Source of the DNA: Anthocerotibacter panamensis C109
Lineage (GTDB): Bacteria > Cyanobacteriota > Cyanobacteriia > Gloeobacterales > Anthocerotibacteraceae
Reading direction: 5' to 3'
Assembly (NCBI RefSeq): GCF_018389385.1
Contig: NZ_CP062698.1
Span: forward strand, 3,442,667 to 3,506,666
Length of the DNA: 64,000 nt
Shown here: positions 25,155 through 34,916 of the stretch, piece after piece
Layout: every line of letters begins with the position of its first letter
Numbering within the stretch: the first letter of the stretch is position 1
Translations under genes and position numbers: made by a program
The notes under the pieces: generated by a model
What the model saw: the letters and a program-made list of their open reading frames with translations, nothing else
Told to the model about the DNA's origin: nothing
Databases searched by the model: none

Positions 25155-27376
25155 TACCCCCACTGCACGGTTTCGATGGTTGTGCTCCCAGTCCAGGTCA
25201 AGGCCCCCCGTTCCTGAGTCCAGAAGAGGGGGAGTCCACGTTGCTGTGCGGCTTGAGCCGTTTTTTCTGCCAGTTTGGGCGCGGAGACCAGCACACCCCG
25301 CAGACTCGGTAGCGCGAACCAGGGGTCGATGAGCAAGGAATTCTCCGTCCAGATCCAGTCCACCTTTGTCAGTTCTGGCTGATAGCGCTGGAGTAACTGT
25401 CTTTGCTCACGAGCGGAGCTTGAACCGCAATAGAGGACGCGCCCGCTCTTGGTTTGGAGCACCAGAGCCAGAGGTGCAACCCTGAGGACGCGAGCAAAGG
25501 TCTCTGGTCCCAGACGCAGGATACGTTCCGGCAGAAGCGGCACAGGTTGGGGAGAAAAACCGGGGAGGTCTCCCGCCTGTAGCCACAGTTTTTGAATCGG
25601 AAGCACACGCTCCAGCCGCTCCAACCCCTCCTCCATCACCGGACCCAGACCAATAAAGCTATCCACGCGCCCGTGCCCCTGAGCCCGCAGATAAGGAATG
25701 ACCACCGCCTCTATTGTCTGCACACGACCATCGCTCAGGACTAAGACCCGGCCCTCGCTCTCCAGAATCGCTGTCCGTGGGCCTGCATCCAAAACCGTGA
25801 ACTGTACCGCAGGCGACCCCGGAAGGAACAACACGACACCTGCCACGCCTCCAGCCGCCCAGGGCCGCGCCGACAGGCCATTGGGGAAGTGCAGCATCCC
25901 CAAGAGCAAGTAGAGCAGGCATACCTGAAGCAGCGAAAGCGCTCCGGGATAGAGCGTACTCCCCGGTAGCCCACTGAGTCCATCCACCAGCGCTAAGAGC
26001 AAACTCAGCCCCCAGCCCAGAGGAATATCCAATACTCCCGCAAGCCCCGGCCAGACCAGACCGACCAGCGAACTCAGGAATCCCCCCAGCGTCAATCCCT
26101 CAATACCGATCACAGCGAACAGATTGGCGGGTAGGGCGTAGGGGGAGAGTTGCCCAAAGGCCAGCAGTTGCACCGGCAAGGTCCAGACATAGGCCGCCAG
26201 AGCTACCGCCAGATTGACCGCCACGACCGAGGGCAGAAAACTAAACCGCACACTGAGTCGTGGGACTGTGACCACCAGCCCCAAGGTCGCCAGGAAGCTC
26301 AACTGAAAACCCACATCCACCATCCACAGGGGATTGCACACCAGAAAACCCACGGCAGCCAAGGCCCAAACCTGAACCGACTCGCCCTTGTTCCCCCATA
26401 CCAGACTCACCAGCGCAAAGGCTCCCATCACCCCCGCCCGGAGAATCGAGGGGCTCCCCCCGGCCACCAGCAGATAGCCCAACAGGACCCCTCCGGTCAC
26501 CCCTACCCGCAGCCAGATCGACCGCTTGCTCAGCAAGGCCAGACACGTCCCCACGACCAGGGCCACCTGCGCCCCCGAAGCCGCTAACAGATGGGCCAAC
26601 CCCACCCGCGTAAAACGGTCCTGCACCCCCGGATCTAAGGCTACTGCCCCCGAACCCACGACCAATGAAGTGAGCAACTCCCCGCGGGGTGAACCCAAAG
26701 CCTCCCGGTGCACCCCAACCAACCGGCGACGCAAGCTCGTCAACCAATTCTGCGGCTGACTCAAAACCGTCACCTGCTCCGCTGCAAAAGTCGCAAACAC
26801 CCCCCGCCGCGCCAAAAACTCTTTGAAATCAAACTGACCGGGATTGGTGGCGGGGCGGGCTTCGCGCAGGACCCCTAGCAGTTCGACGTGCACACCGGGA
26901 TAAAGCTTGTCCACAACTTCGACCGGGACGCGGACATAGAGCAAGCCTTGAGGCTGAGCGCTCACCGGAGCCACCAGCATGAGCGGGCGGACCAGCACTG
27001 AGGCAGTACCCCGGCGGTTTATCTTGGGGTCCTCGGTCACTTCCGCCTGGAGGAGCGCCTGCCTTTGAGGGGCATAGATACTGATATCTTCTGCCTGAGG
27101 CTTAGGGAGCCGCACCAGGAAGTAGCCGTGCATGATTCCCCCCAACGCCCCCGCCAGTAGCCAAAACCGCAACTCCGGGAGCCGGGGCCACCAGAGACTG
27201 AGTATACCACCCACCCCAGCTAGTAAGAGGGGCACCACCCAGCCCAAAGGGAGCAGTCCCGAGCCCAAACCTATTGCCCCTGCACCGCACCATAGCCAGA
27301 AAAAAGTCTTTGGGTCTGCTGTTGAGCGTAGCAATTGCATCGATATCTGGGGCATAGGAAAGCTCTGATTTAGCAT
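25151..27376 (-). CDS. comEC: ComEC/Rec2 DNA-uptake channel
   Basis: The 741-residue protein has an N-terminal DUF4131-like membrane region, an OB-fold segment (about residues 95-190), and the competence domain with many helices (LLTSLVVGSGAVALDPGVQDRFTRVGLAHLLAASGAQVALVVG). ComEC carries single-stranded DNA across the inner membrane during transformation. The C-terminal metallo-beta-lactamase-like part starts normally (QFTVLDAGPRTAILE) but lacks the HxHxDH metal site: the equivalent stretch is IGLGPVMEEGLERL. The nuclease function is therefore probably lost or supplied elsewhere. ATG 27376 is preferred over TTG at 27394. Confidence 0.87.
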   Translation of the reverse strand: MLNQSFPMPQISMQLLRSTADPKTFFWLWCGAGAIGLGSGLLPLGWVVPLLLAGVGGILSLWWPRLPELRFWLLAGALGGIMHGYFLVRLPKPQAEDISIYAPQRQALLQAEVTEDPKINRRGTASVLVRPLMLVAPVSAQPQGLLYVRVPVEVVDKLYPGVHVELLGVLREARPATNPGQFDFKEFLARRGVFATFAAEQVTVLSQPQNWLTSLRRRLVGVHREALGSPRGELLTSLVVGSGAVALDPGVQDRFTRVGLAHLLAASGAQVALVVGTCLALLSKRSIWLRVGVTGGVLLGYLLVAGGSPSILRAGVMGAFALVSLVWGNKGESVQVWALAAVGFLVCNPLWMVDVGFQLSFLATLGLVVTVPRLSVRFSFLPSVVAVNLAVALAAYVWTLPVQLLAFGQLSPYALPANLFAVIGIEGLTLGGFLSSLVGLVWPGLAGVLDIPLGWGLSLLLALVDGLSGLPGSTLYPGALSLLQVCLLYLLLGMLHFPNGLSARPWAAGGVAGVVLFLPGSPAVQFTVLDAGPRTAILESEGRVLVLSDGRVQTIEAVVIPYLRAQGHGRVDSFIGLGPVMEEGLERLERVLPIQKLWLQAGDLPGFSPQPVPLLPERILRLGPETFARVLRVAPLALVLQTKSGRVLYCGSSSAREQRQLLQRYQPELTKVDWIWTENSLLIDPWFALPSLRGVLVSAPKLAEKTAQAAQQRGLPLFWTQERGALTWTGSTTIETVQWGY

Positions 27377-27462
27377 TCCTCTAACGTACCCCAAACATAG
27401 ATATATTTTTTTAGAGTAAGGTTACAAAAGCCTATCAAGATTAAATAGCTAGGAGCGGTGCG

Positions 27463-28929
27463 ATGAATACTGGCGTGGGATTTTCCAGGCTGAAGCCGGA
27501 AATCCCCGAGGATGAGGACGAAGACTTCAGTTATGACCTGACGGGCGTGCTGGCTCAAGTCTGGGGCTATAGCCAGTTTCGGGCACCACAACGAGAGCTT
27601 GTCACTGCGCTCACTTCAGGACAAGATACGTTGGCCCTATTGCCGACCGGGGCGGGCAAGAGCCTGTGCTTTCAATTGCCTGCCCTCTTGCATCTAGGGA
27701 CGACCTTAGTGATCACGCCGCTGGTTGCACTCATGGAAGATCAGGTGCAGGCGCTACGGCTTCGTCGGGTGGCTGCTGCCTGCTACCATAGCGAACTGCC
27801 GACCCCGGAGCGCCTCAACGTCTTACAGGGCATGGAGGAGGGGCGTTGGAGTGTGCTCTATGTCTCGCCCGAGGGGTTGCTTTCACGGGAGGTCTGGCTA
27901 CGCCTGGGTTATTTGGATCTAGCCCGCATGGTTCTGGACGAAGCCCACTGCCTTGCCACGTGGGGGAGCAGCTTTCGCCCGACGTACCGTCGCTTAGGTG
28001 CGGTGCGCAAGGCTTTGAGGCTGCCCATTGCCGCTTTTACTGCCACAGCCAGTCCCGTCACGCGCGCCTGTATTCAGACGGTCCTCGGACTCCATAAGCC
28101 CCATATCATCGCTCTGAGCCCCTATCGCCCCAACCTCCAGCTCACGGTGCGACCGGTATTTACGCCCGCAGCGCGCCGCCGAGCGTTGCTCCAGTTCCTC
28201 CAAAAACACCAAGGACAGCCCGGTTTGGTCTATGTGCGTTCGCGGTCTGGGGCTGAGGATTTAGCGGCATGGCTGACTCGCGAAGGCTTCCTCACGAGCT
28301 ACTATCACGCGGGGCTCCTCGGGCGGGAGCGCCGGACTTTAGAGCGGCGTTGGCTGGAACAGGAATTGCCCTTTTTGTTGTGTACCAGTGCCTTTGGGAT
28401 GGGCGTGAACCATGCTAGTCTCCGTTGGGTGGTGCACTATGAGCCCCCTGTCTGCACAGAAGAATACCTCCAGGAAATTGGTCGCGCCGGACGCGATGGG
28501 CAGCCCGCCGAAGGATTGCTCCTCGCCAGCGAACCTACCGGCTTACTCGACGACACCGACAAGCGCCTGCACCAGTACTTCGCTCGCCACCAAGAGCGGC
28601 AACAACACGCTGTGATGGCGCATATCCAGAAGCTCCCCCCCTCTGGAGTGGTGACTGAGTTGACGGACTCTTCTGCTGAACTCGCTCAGGTGCTTGGGCT
28701 ACTCCATCAAGCGGGGCATCTGGATTGGGTCACACCCTTTCACTACCGCTGCACGCACGTCAGCCCGCAGATAGCTCCACCCCAACCCCAGACCACCCTC
28801 CACATGCAACGCTATCCCCACACCCGCCAATGCCGCTGGCAGTTTCTGTTGAGCAGTCTGGGTGAAACCCTCCCCAAATCCTGCGGTCATTGCGATAACT
28901 GTCGGGGTCAACGGAACTTTCAGCTTTGA
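27463..28929 (+). CDS. recQ: RecQ-family ATP-dependent DNA helicase
   Basis: The 488-residue helicase has the RecQ-specific opening VWGYSQFRAPQRELVTAL, Walker A LLPTGAGKSLCFQLPA, the DEAH box VLDEAHCLATWG, motif V AFGMGVNHASLRWVVHY and motif VI QEIGRAGRDG. A C-terminal zinc cluster remains (CRWQFLL...SCGHCDNC). No HRDC domain follows, so it is a short RecQ. It unwinds DNA 3' to 5' in recombination and fork repair. The last codons overlap the end of the convergent RND pump gene by ten bases. Confidence 0.9.
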   Translation: MNTGVGFSRLKPEIPEDEDEDFSYDLTGVLAQVWGYSQFRAPQRELVTALTSGQDTLALLPTGAGKSLCFQLPALLHLGTTLVITPLVALMEDQVQALRLRRVAAACYHSELPTPERLNVLQGMEEGRWSVLYVSPEGLLSREVWLRLGYLDLARMVLDEAHCLATWGSSFRPTYRRLGAVRKALRLPIAAFTATASPVTRACIQTVLGLHKPHIIALSPYRPNLQLTVRPVFTPAARRRALLQFLQKHQGQPGLVYVRSRSGAEDLAAWLTREGFLTSYYHAGLLGRERRTLERRWLEQELPFLLCTSAFGMGVNHASLRWVVHYEPPVCTEEYLQEIGRAGRDGQPAEGLLLASEPTGLLDDTDKRLHQYFARHQERQQHAVMAHIQKLPPSGVVTELTDSSAELAQVLGLLHQAGHLDWVTPFHYRCTHVSPQIAPPQPQTTLHMQRYPHTRQCRWQFLLSSLGETLPKSCGHCDNCRGQRNFQL

Positions 28930-31900
28930 GCTTTGCCGGGATAAATCCAGCCACCCTTGCCACAGATGAGCGGATACAGACTGGGCAGGACCAACAACGT
29001 CAGCGCCGTAGCCGTAAACAAGCCCCCGATGACCACCGTCGCCAACGGACGCTGCACCTCAGCTCCCACACTGCTCGCCAACGCCATCGGGACAAACCCC
29101 AAAGACGCGACCAGAGCGGTCATCAGGACCGGGCGCAACCTGAGCAGAGCCCCGGCGCGAGCAGCCTCATCAGGGGCGAGCCCTTCCTCTTGCTCCGATT
29201 TGCGGATGGTCGAGACCAGCACCACCCCATTGAGCACCGCCACCCCAAAGAGCGCGATAAAACCTACCCCCGCCGTGACCGAGAGCGGCATCCCCCGCAG
29301 TGCCAGCGCCATCAGCCCCCCCGAGAGCGCAAGCGGAATATTCAGGAAGATGAGCAAACCCGGACGAGCACTGCCGAACGAGAGATAGAGCAAGGTAAAA
29401 ATCAACAACAGCGCGACCGGGACCAAGATAGTCAACCGCCCTTGTGCCTGCTGGAGATTTTCAAACTGCCCGCCCCAAGCGAGGCGATAGCCAGGGGGCA
29501 AGAGCACCTTGCGCTTTACTTCCTCCTGCGCCGCTTGAATATAGCCGCCCAAGTCCCGGTCGCGCACATTGAGCTGTACCGTCAGGTTGCGGTCGCCTTC
29601 CAGGTGGGCGATTTCGGCTGGGCTCTCCACCAGTTGTATGGAGGCCACCTGACTGAGCGGGACGAGTTCACCACTCGCCATGGCGACAGGGAGCGTCCCG
29701 ATGTCCTCGGGGCGGGTGAGGCTATCGGGCGCGAAGCGCACTGTCAGGTCATAGCGGGGCTTACCCTGGAAGATCGTGCCCACGATTTTGCCGTCCACTG
29801 CGGCTGCGACCGTATCGAGGGCATCTTGAGCAGTGACACCATAGGCATTGAGGGCCTTGCGGTTGAGTTTGGCAGTGATGATGGGCAGACCGTCGATCTG
29901 TTGGACTTTCAGGTCTGCTGTACCGGGTACCCGATTGAGCACCTGCGCTACATTTTCTCCCAGGCGGGCTAAGGTCGGGATATCCGGCCCAAAGATGCGT
30001 ACAGCCACATCCCCTTTGGCCCCGGAGACCAGTTCGTTCATGCGCTGCTCGATGGGCTGTCCAAAGGCAATCGCTGCGCCGGGGACCGCTTCATCCAGTT
30101 TTTTGGAGAGGGCTGCCTCCAAGACCTGCTGCGTCCGGGCTGTAGTCCACTGAGCTTGGGGCTTGAGAATAATAAAGAAATCGGTCTCGTCCGGGCCCAT
30201 GGGGTCAAAGGCTTGCTCGGAGTGACCGGAGCGGGCGACCACAGTATCCACATCCGGGAACGTGCGCACCACCCGTTCCATCAAAGTCGTCTGAGCGGCT
30301 GCCGCCTGGAGTGAGCCGGAGATCGGGCGGTTGACGGTCAGGACGATTGAGCCCTCTTTGAGCGTGGGAATAAATTCCGTACCCAGTAAAGGGATAAGGA
30401 GCAGACTCCCCAGAAAAAGCCCCAACGCCGCGCCCGTAGTAAATAGGGGCCGACCCATGCAGAAATCCAGTAACCGGGTATAGCGCGGGCGCACCCAACG
30501 CATCAAGAAGGTCTCTCGCTCTTCGGGGGGCTTTTTGAGCAAGAAGTAGGCCAAGACCGGCGTGAAAAACAGCGCGACCACCAGCGCTGTAATGAGGCCA
30601 AAGACCACCGTGAGGGCCATAGGCTGGAAGGTCTTGCCCGAGACGCCCGCCAGAAAGAGGATGGGCAGGTAGACCACCGTGATGATAAGCACCGCAAAGA
30701 GGACCGGACGAGCCACTTCAGTACTGGCTTTCTGGATGACACCCAACCGCTCCTCGGGGAGGGGTTGCTCCTCAGCAAGGCGGCGCAGGATATTCTCGAC
30801 CATGACAACCGAGCCGTCGATGAGGATACCAAAGTCAATGGCCCCCAAGGAAAGCAAGTTCCCCGAGGTATTGGTCAAGGTCAAAAAAGTGATGGCCCCC
30901 ATCAAGGACAGCGGGATAGCCGTTGCTGCGATGATGCCCCCTCTCAGGTTTCCTAGGACCAAAAAGAGGACGACCACCACGAGCAAAGCCCCCTCGGTCA
31001 GGTTGTGCCAGACCGTCTCAATGGTCCGGTCAATGAGGATGCTGCGGTCATAAAAGGGCACGACTTGCACTCCGGGCGGGAGCGAGGGCTGCACCAGTGC
31101 CAGCCGGTCTTTGACCCTGCGCACGACCTGTTCGGAGTTCTCACCCTTGCGCATCAGGACGATCCCAATCGTGGTTTCGCCCTTGCCATTTTGGGTGACA
31201 ATGCTTTGGGAGAGTTTTTTGGCGGCGACTACTTGGCCTAAATCCCGGACCCGGACTACGCCGGTAGCCGTGTGTTGGACCGCGACATCGCCGATATCTT
31301 CGGGTGTGGAGAGCAGCCCCTCCGCCCGAATCAAGACTTGATTGCCATTCTCGACGCTGTAGCCGCCTCCAGCATTGCCATTGTTGCGCTCCAGGGCAGC
31401 CATGACCATTCCGGGCGCAACGTGGTAGCCGTGGAGCTTTTCAGGCTCCAGTTGCACCTGATATTCTTTGGCTTCACCGCCCATAGCCTGGACTTCATCG
31501 ACCCCTGGGACGCCCTTGAGCGCGGGGATCACCTGCCAGTCCAAAATATCTCTTAGCTGCATCAGCGAGTAGTCTTTGCCGCGCACTTCAAACTGATAGA
31601 CCTCCCCCAGCCCCGTGGCAATGGGGCCGAGGTCCATGGAGATATCTGAGTTTTTGGGCATCTGGTCTTGAGCACGCTTGATCCGCTCGGAGACCTGCTG
31701 TCTGGCCCAATAGATATCCGTGCCATCCTCAAAAACAGCGGTGACCTGCGAGAGGGCGTACTTGGAGATCGAGCGCAGTTGCGTGAGCCGGGGCATCCCT
31801 TGCAAGGAAAGTTCCACTGGATAGGTAATGTATTGCTCGATTTCCTGGGGGGCAAGTCCACGCGCGTTGGTGGTGACGGTGACCTGAATATTGGAGATGT

Positions 31901-32075
31901 CCGGGACCGCATCGATCCGCAAATTCCAGAAAGCCCAGAGACCGACCAAGGAGGCTAGAAAAGTGGCGATGAGGACCAGCAAGCGTCCCTGGATGGCCCC
32001 ACTGACCAGCTTCTCCACCCAGCCCGGTCGGGCAAGCGGGCGTTCGGGCGCACGTTGCTTGTCGAGCATCTTCAT
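28920..32075 (-). CDS. heavy-metal efflux RND pump (CzcA/CusA family)
   Basis: The 1051-residue protein has the RND layout: TM1 near residue 33-52, a large periplasmic loop, TM2-6, a second loop and TM7-12. The TM4 segment DFGILIDGSVVMVEN carries the Asp, Asp and Glu of heavy-metal (HME) RND pumps that take part in proton exchange. It therefore belongs to the CzcA/CusA branch rather than drug exporters. Its ATG overlaps the adaptor gene's stop (ATGA at 32072-32075), so both are made together. Metal identity (Co/Zn/Cd, Ni or Cu/Ag) cannot be fixed. No outer-membrane partner gene is adjacent. Confidence 0.9.
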   Translation of the reverse strand: MKMLDKQRAPERPLARPGWVEKLVSGAIQGRLLVLIATFLASLVGLWAFWNLRIDAVPDISNIQVTVTTNARGLAPQEIEQYITYPVELSLQGMPRLTQLRSISKYALSQVTAVFEDGTDIYWARQQVSERIKRAQDQMPKNSDISMDLGPIATGLGEVYQFEVRGKDYSLMQLRDILDWQVIPALKGVPGVDEVQAMGGEAKEYQVQLEPEKLHGYHVAPGMVMAALERNNGNAGGGYSVENGNQVLIRAEGLLSTPEDIGDVAVQHTATGVVRVRDLGQVVAAKKLSQSIVTQNGKGETTIGIVLMRKGENSEQVVRRVKDRLALVQPSLPPGVQVVPFYDRSILIDRTIETVWHNLTEGALLVVVVLFLVLGNLRGGIIAATAIPLSLMGAITFLTLTNTSGNLLSLGAIDFGILIDGSVVMVENILRRLAEEQPLPEERLGVIQKASTEVARPVLFAVLIITVVYLPILFLAGVSGKTFQPMALTVVFGLITALVVALFFTPVLAYFLLKKPPEERETFLMRWVRPRYTRLLDFCMGRPLFTTGAALGLFLGSLLLIPLLGTEFIPTLKEGSIVLTVNRPISGSLQAAAAQTTLMERVVRTFPDVDTVVARSGHSEQAFDPMGPDETDFFIILKPQAQWTTARTQQVLEAALSKKLDEAVPGAAIAFGQPIEQRMNELVSGAKGDVAVRIFGPDIPTLARLGENVAQVLNRVPGTADLKVQQIDGLPIITAKLNRKALNAYGVTAQDALDTVAAAVDGKIVGTIFQGKPRYDLTVRFAPDSLTRPEDIGTLPVAMASGELVPLSQVASIQLVESPAEIAHLEGDRNLTVQLNVRDRDLGGYIQAAQEEVKRKVLLPPGYRLAWGGQFENLQQAQGRLTILVPVALLLIFTLLYLSFGSARPGLLIFLNIPLALSGGLMALALRGMPLSVTAGVGFIALFGVAVLNGVVLVSTIRKSEQEEGLAPDEAARAGALLRLRPVLMTALVASLGFVPMALASSVGAEVQRPLATVVIGGLFTATALTLLVLPSLYPLICGKGGWIYPGKAQS

Positions 32076-33352
32076 TCTTCTCCTCCCAGGGTCGCTTTTA
32101 GGACTTCGGACTTGAGCACAAAGGAACCATCGCTGACCACCTGCGCCCCTGGGCGCAGCCCTCGGGCGACCTCAACAAATTCCACTGTCCTAATCCCCGG
32201 TTGGATCGGCTGCATCCGGTAGTGATGGGGCTCGGTCTGGACAAAGACAACCTCCTTGCCATCCACCTGCTGAAGCGCACTGGTGGGGACGGCGAGCACG
32301 GCCCGGTCGGTGCCCCCTGCGACCGCTTGGGCTAGGACGAGCATCCCTGGCTTGAGCGTGTTTCCAGGGTTAGCAATCGCGGCTCGGACCTCGACGGTTC
32401 TAGCTTGAGGCGCGAAGTTTTCGCCCAAGCGCACCACGCGCCCCCGGAAGGTCTGTCCGGGCGCGACCTCGCTGGTAAATTCCACGGGGGCTCCCAGTTT
32501 TAAAGAAGCGACCTCGGACTGGGGCACCTCCAGCATCGCCCAGACTTCGTTGAGCGCGGAGATGGTCATCAAATTTTCGGAGGACCCGCCTGTGGTGGAC
32601 GGGTTGACGCTCTGACCGGGCTGTAGATTGCGCTGGACTACCGTACCGGTGACCGGGCTACGTAGCGCCAATTCGTCGGAGACCGTTGTGCTGGTGACCC
32701 TGAGCGAAGTCAGGTGGGCGCGGGCTGCTTGCTGGGTCGATAGGGCGGCGGCGCGGATGGATTTGGCGGCGGCTAATTCGGAGCGAGTGCTATTGACCTG
32801 GCCTTCGGCTAACTGGCGGTCTCGTACCGCACTGATGCCTTTTTGAACCAGGAGGGTTTCGCGTTCGAGGTCGGCTTGGGCAAGGTGGACACGGCCTTCG
32901 GCGAGCTGGATCTGCGCCTGAGCTTCCTGGACCTTAGCGACTGCCAACAGATAGGCCGATTGAGCTTCAGCCAGTGCGGGACTGCTGATATAGGCGACGA
33001 TTTGTCCCTGGCGGACGGACTGACCCACATCGGCAAGGACGCGGGTGACCACGCCTTGGACTGGGGCGGTGACGACTCCCGAACTCGTGGCTGGAGCCTC
33101 AATGGTGGAAGAAAACTGGGAGCGGTTGAGCAACGGACGGCGGTCTACTTGGACGGTATGGATGCCAGCCTGTTGCTCCATCTCGGCGGTCAGCGTGACG
33201 ACCCCCGGTGCGGACTTGGGGGCGGCGGTGGCAGTTTCAGCCTGCTGGGGCTGGGAACATCCTCCCAACAGCAGCAGCGCGATCCAGAGGAGCGGGCTCG
33301 AGCGGCTTGTGCTAGGTGCGTGTACCTTTATCTGATTCCAGTCACTCTTCAC
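32072..33352 (-). CDS. RND efflux periplasmic adaptor lipoprotein (CzcB/CusB family)
   Basis: The 426-residue product starts at GTG 33352 and has a lipoprotein signal with lipobox LLLGGC, placing it on a membrane facing the periplasm. It then shows the membrane-fusion layout: a lipoyl-like half (VTAPVQGVVTRVLADVGQSVRQGQIVAYI), a coiled-coil hairpin (about residues 125-215), the second lipoyl half (LRSPVTGTVVQRNLQPGQSV) and beta-barrel domains. It bridges the RND pump to an outer-membrane channel. The gene is translationally coupled to the pump gene. Confidence 0.9.
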   Translation of the reverse strand: MKSDWNQIKVHAPSTSRSSPLLWIALLLLGGCSQPQQAETATAAPKSAPGVVTLTAEMEQQAGIHTVQVDRRPLLNRSQFSSTIEAPATSSGVVTAPVQGVVTRVLADVGQSVRQGQIVAYISSPALAEAQSAYLLAVAKVQEAQAQIQLAEGRVHLAQADLERETLLVQKGISAVRDRQLAEGQVNSTRSELAAAKSIRAAALSTQQAARAHLTSLRVTSTTVSDELALRSPVTGTVVQRNLQPGQSVNPSTTGGSSENLMTISALNEVWAMLEVPQSEVASLKLGAPVEFTSEVAPGQTFRGRVVRLGENFAPQARTVEVRAAIANPGNTLKPGMLVLAQAVAGGTDRAVLAVPTSALQQVDGKEVVFVQTEPHHYRMQPIQPGIRTVEFVEVARGLRPGAQVVSDGSFVLKSEVLKATLGGEE

Positions 33353-33463
33353 GTTCCCGGTCCATCCTCTGCGTCCCTATCCCGATTAAACCCCAGACTT
33401 GTGAAATAACGATGAAAATTTGAAGGGCCTCTTGGTGTATCTTCGAAGGGTGATGTGGGGGCT

Positions 33464-34714
33464 ATGACGATAGCGCTCTGGGTACGGTGGCTGGTCCTGC
33501 TCGTGGGCTTTTCCTGGGTTCCGGGCTATGTTCAAGCGGAGTCTGAGGCCATGCGGGTGCTGGTCCTCGCCAACCGCAACAGCCCGGTTTCCCTGCGCCT
33601 CGCCCGGTACTACCAGCAGCAGCGGGCCATTCCTGACAGTAATTTTTTAACTCTAGACCTACCGGACAGCAGCCAGCAACCAGCCAACGAAACTATTTCC
33701 TACGCCACCTACCTCCAGCAAGTCGAGCAACCGCTGCGGGCTTTCCTGCGCCAACCTAAGCCGCAAGCGCGTATCCGCTATTTGCTCCTCACCAAGGGCG
33801 TCCCTCTGCGGGTCTTGGCGGTGCCCCATCGCCTGAGTTCCGGGAAGCCCTTCACCCAGACCCAAGCCCTGGATGCGACCCTCGCTGCGCTCGACTACCG
33901 CGCCTTACCCATCGAACTCAAAGAAGGAGCCAAGATCCTGGGTCTGGTGACCCCCAATCTCTACTGGCGGCAAAATTTTCCCTTTAGCCACGCCCTGACC
34001 GGGGGCTATCTGGTGACCCGTCTGGACGGCTATACCGAAGCGGACGCCCGAGCCTTGGTCGAACGAGCGCTCACCCCCCGCCCTGGACTAGCAGGGGTCG
34101 TCCTCCTCGATCCGGGACGCCGGGATGTCGGAAATCGTCGCCCCCAGCCGGTCAATATTTTTGACCCCAAGACCTGCACGATCCGAGTCCTCCCTAGATG
34201 TTCGTTGGCGTTGCGCGCGGTGGATGACGGGGATTTTAATGAGGATCTAAAACTGGCGGCGCGGGGGGTCTCCCAGCGTTTTCCACAGCTCCAAGGTATC
34301 CTTGCTCCTCCTAACAATTTCCTGACGGGGAAAGACCTGTTGGGCTATGTCTCCTGGGGGAGTAACGATGAGGTCTTCAAGCCGAGCTACTACCAGGATT
34401 TGCAGTTTCTACCTGGAGCGGTGGCGGATACGGCAGTCTCTACCAGTGCCCGGACTTTTTTACCCACACAGGGCGGGCAATCCTTAGTGGCAGACTTGAT
34501 TGCAGGAGTCCATGGGGTGACCGGGGTCCAAGGCTATAGCGATGAACCCTATTTGGCTGCGGTGGGTTCGCCCTCGGTGCTCTTGGCGAATTATTTCGCG
34601 GGGGCTAATCTGGCGGAGGCTTTTTATCGAGCGAATCGCTTTGTGGGGTGGCGGGGGATTGTATTGGGCGACCCTTTGGCGACTGTGGTATTCCCTGGGA
34701 CGCTCATCCGCTAG
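33464..34714 (+). CDS. secreted TIGR03790-family protein
   Basis: A signal peptide (to about YVQAE) precedes a sequence typical of TIGR03790: MRVLVLANRNSPVSLRLARYYQQQRAIP, YLLLTKGVPLRV, ARIRYLLLTKG and a C-terminal block ending in GDPLATV. Members are scattered in environmental bacteria and their function is unknown; the fold resembles caspase/gingipain-like hydrolases, but I cannot point to a sure catalytic pair. A GTG at 33455 is an alternative start. Confidence 0.75.
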   Translation: MTIALWVRWLVLLVGFSWVPGYVQAESEAMRVLVLANRNSPVSLRLARYYQQQRAIPDSNFLTLDLPDSSQQPANETISYATYLQQVEQPLRAFLRQPKPQARIRYLLLTKGVPLRVLAVPHRLSSGKPFTQTQALDATLAALDYRALPIELKEGAKILGLVTPNLYWRQNFPFSHALTGGYLVTRLDGYTEADARALVERALTPRPGLAGVVLLDPGRRDVGNRRPQPVNIFDPKTCTIRVLPRCSLALRAVDDGDFNEDLKLAARGVSQRFPQLQGILAPPNNFLTGKDLLGYVSWGSNDEVFKPSYYQDLQFLPGAVADTAVSTSARTFLPTQGGQSLVADLIAGVHGVTGVQGYSDEPYLAAVGSPSVLLANYFAGANLAEAFYRANRFVGWRGIVLGDPLATVVFPGTLIR

Positions 34715-34799
34715 GGCAAAGCGCGATTTGGCCCCCAACCTAGCCTTCGGCACGCTAGCGCTATGGGGCGGGGGGGCGTTTCCTACTATTGCTCCTCCG

Positions 34800-34805
34800 T
34801 ATAAT
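34800..34805 (+). promoter_or_regulatory. candidate -10 box before toxin-like gene
   Basis: TATAAT 112 bases before the toxin-like gene; no strong -35 at ideal spacing. The 200-base gap 34715-34916 has no gene. Confidence 0.3.
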
Positions 34806-34916
34806 CTCTCATGGGTTTCTAGAGTGCTGAACCTCTACGCTTCCATCTGAAACCCAATTCCCGTAGTTTCCTAAGTCTACTTTTCACCCTAAAGCCGCCA
34901 ATTTTTAGGAGTAATT

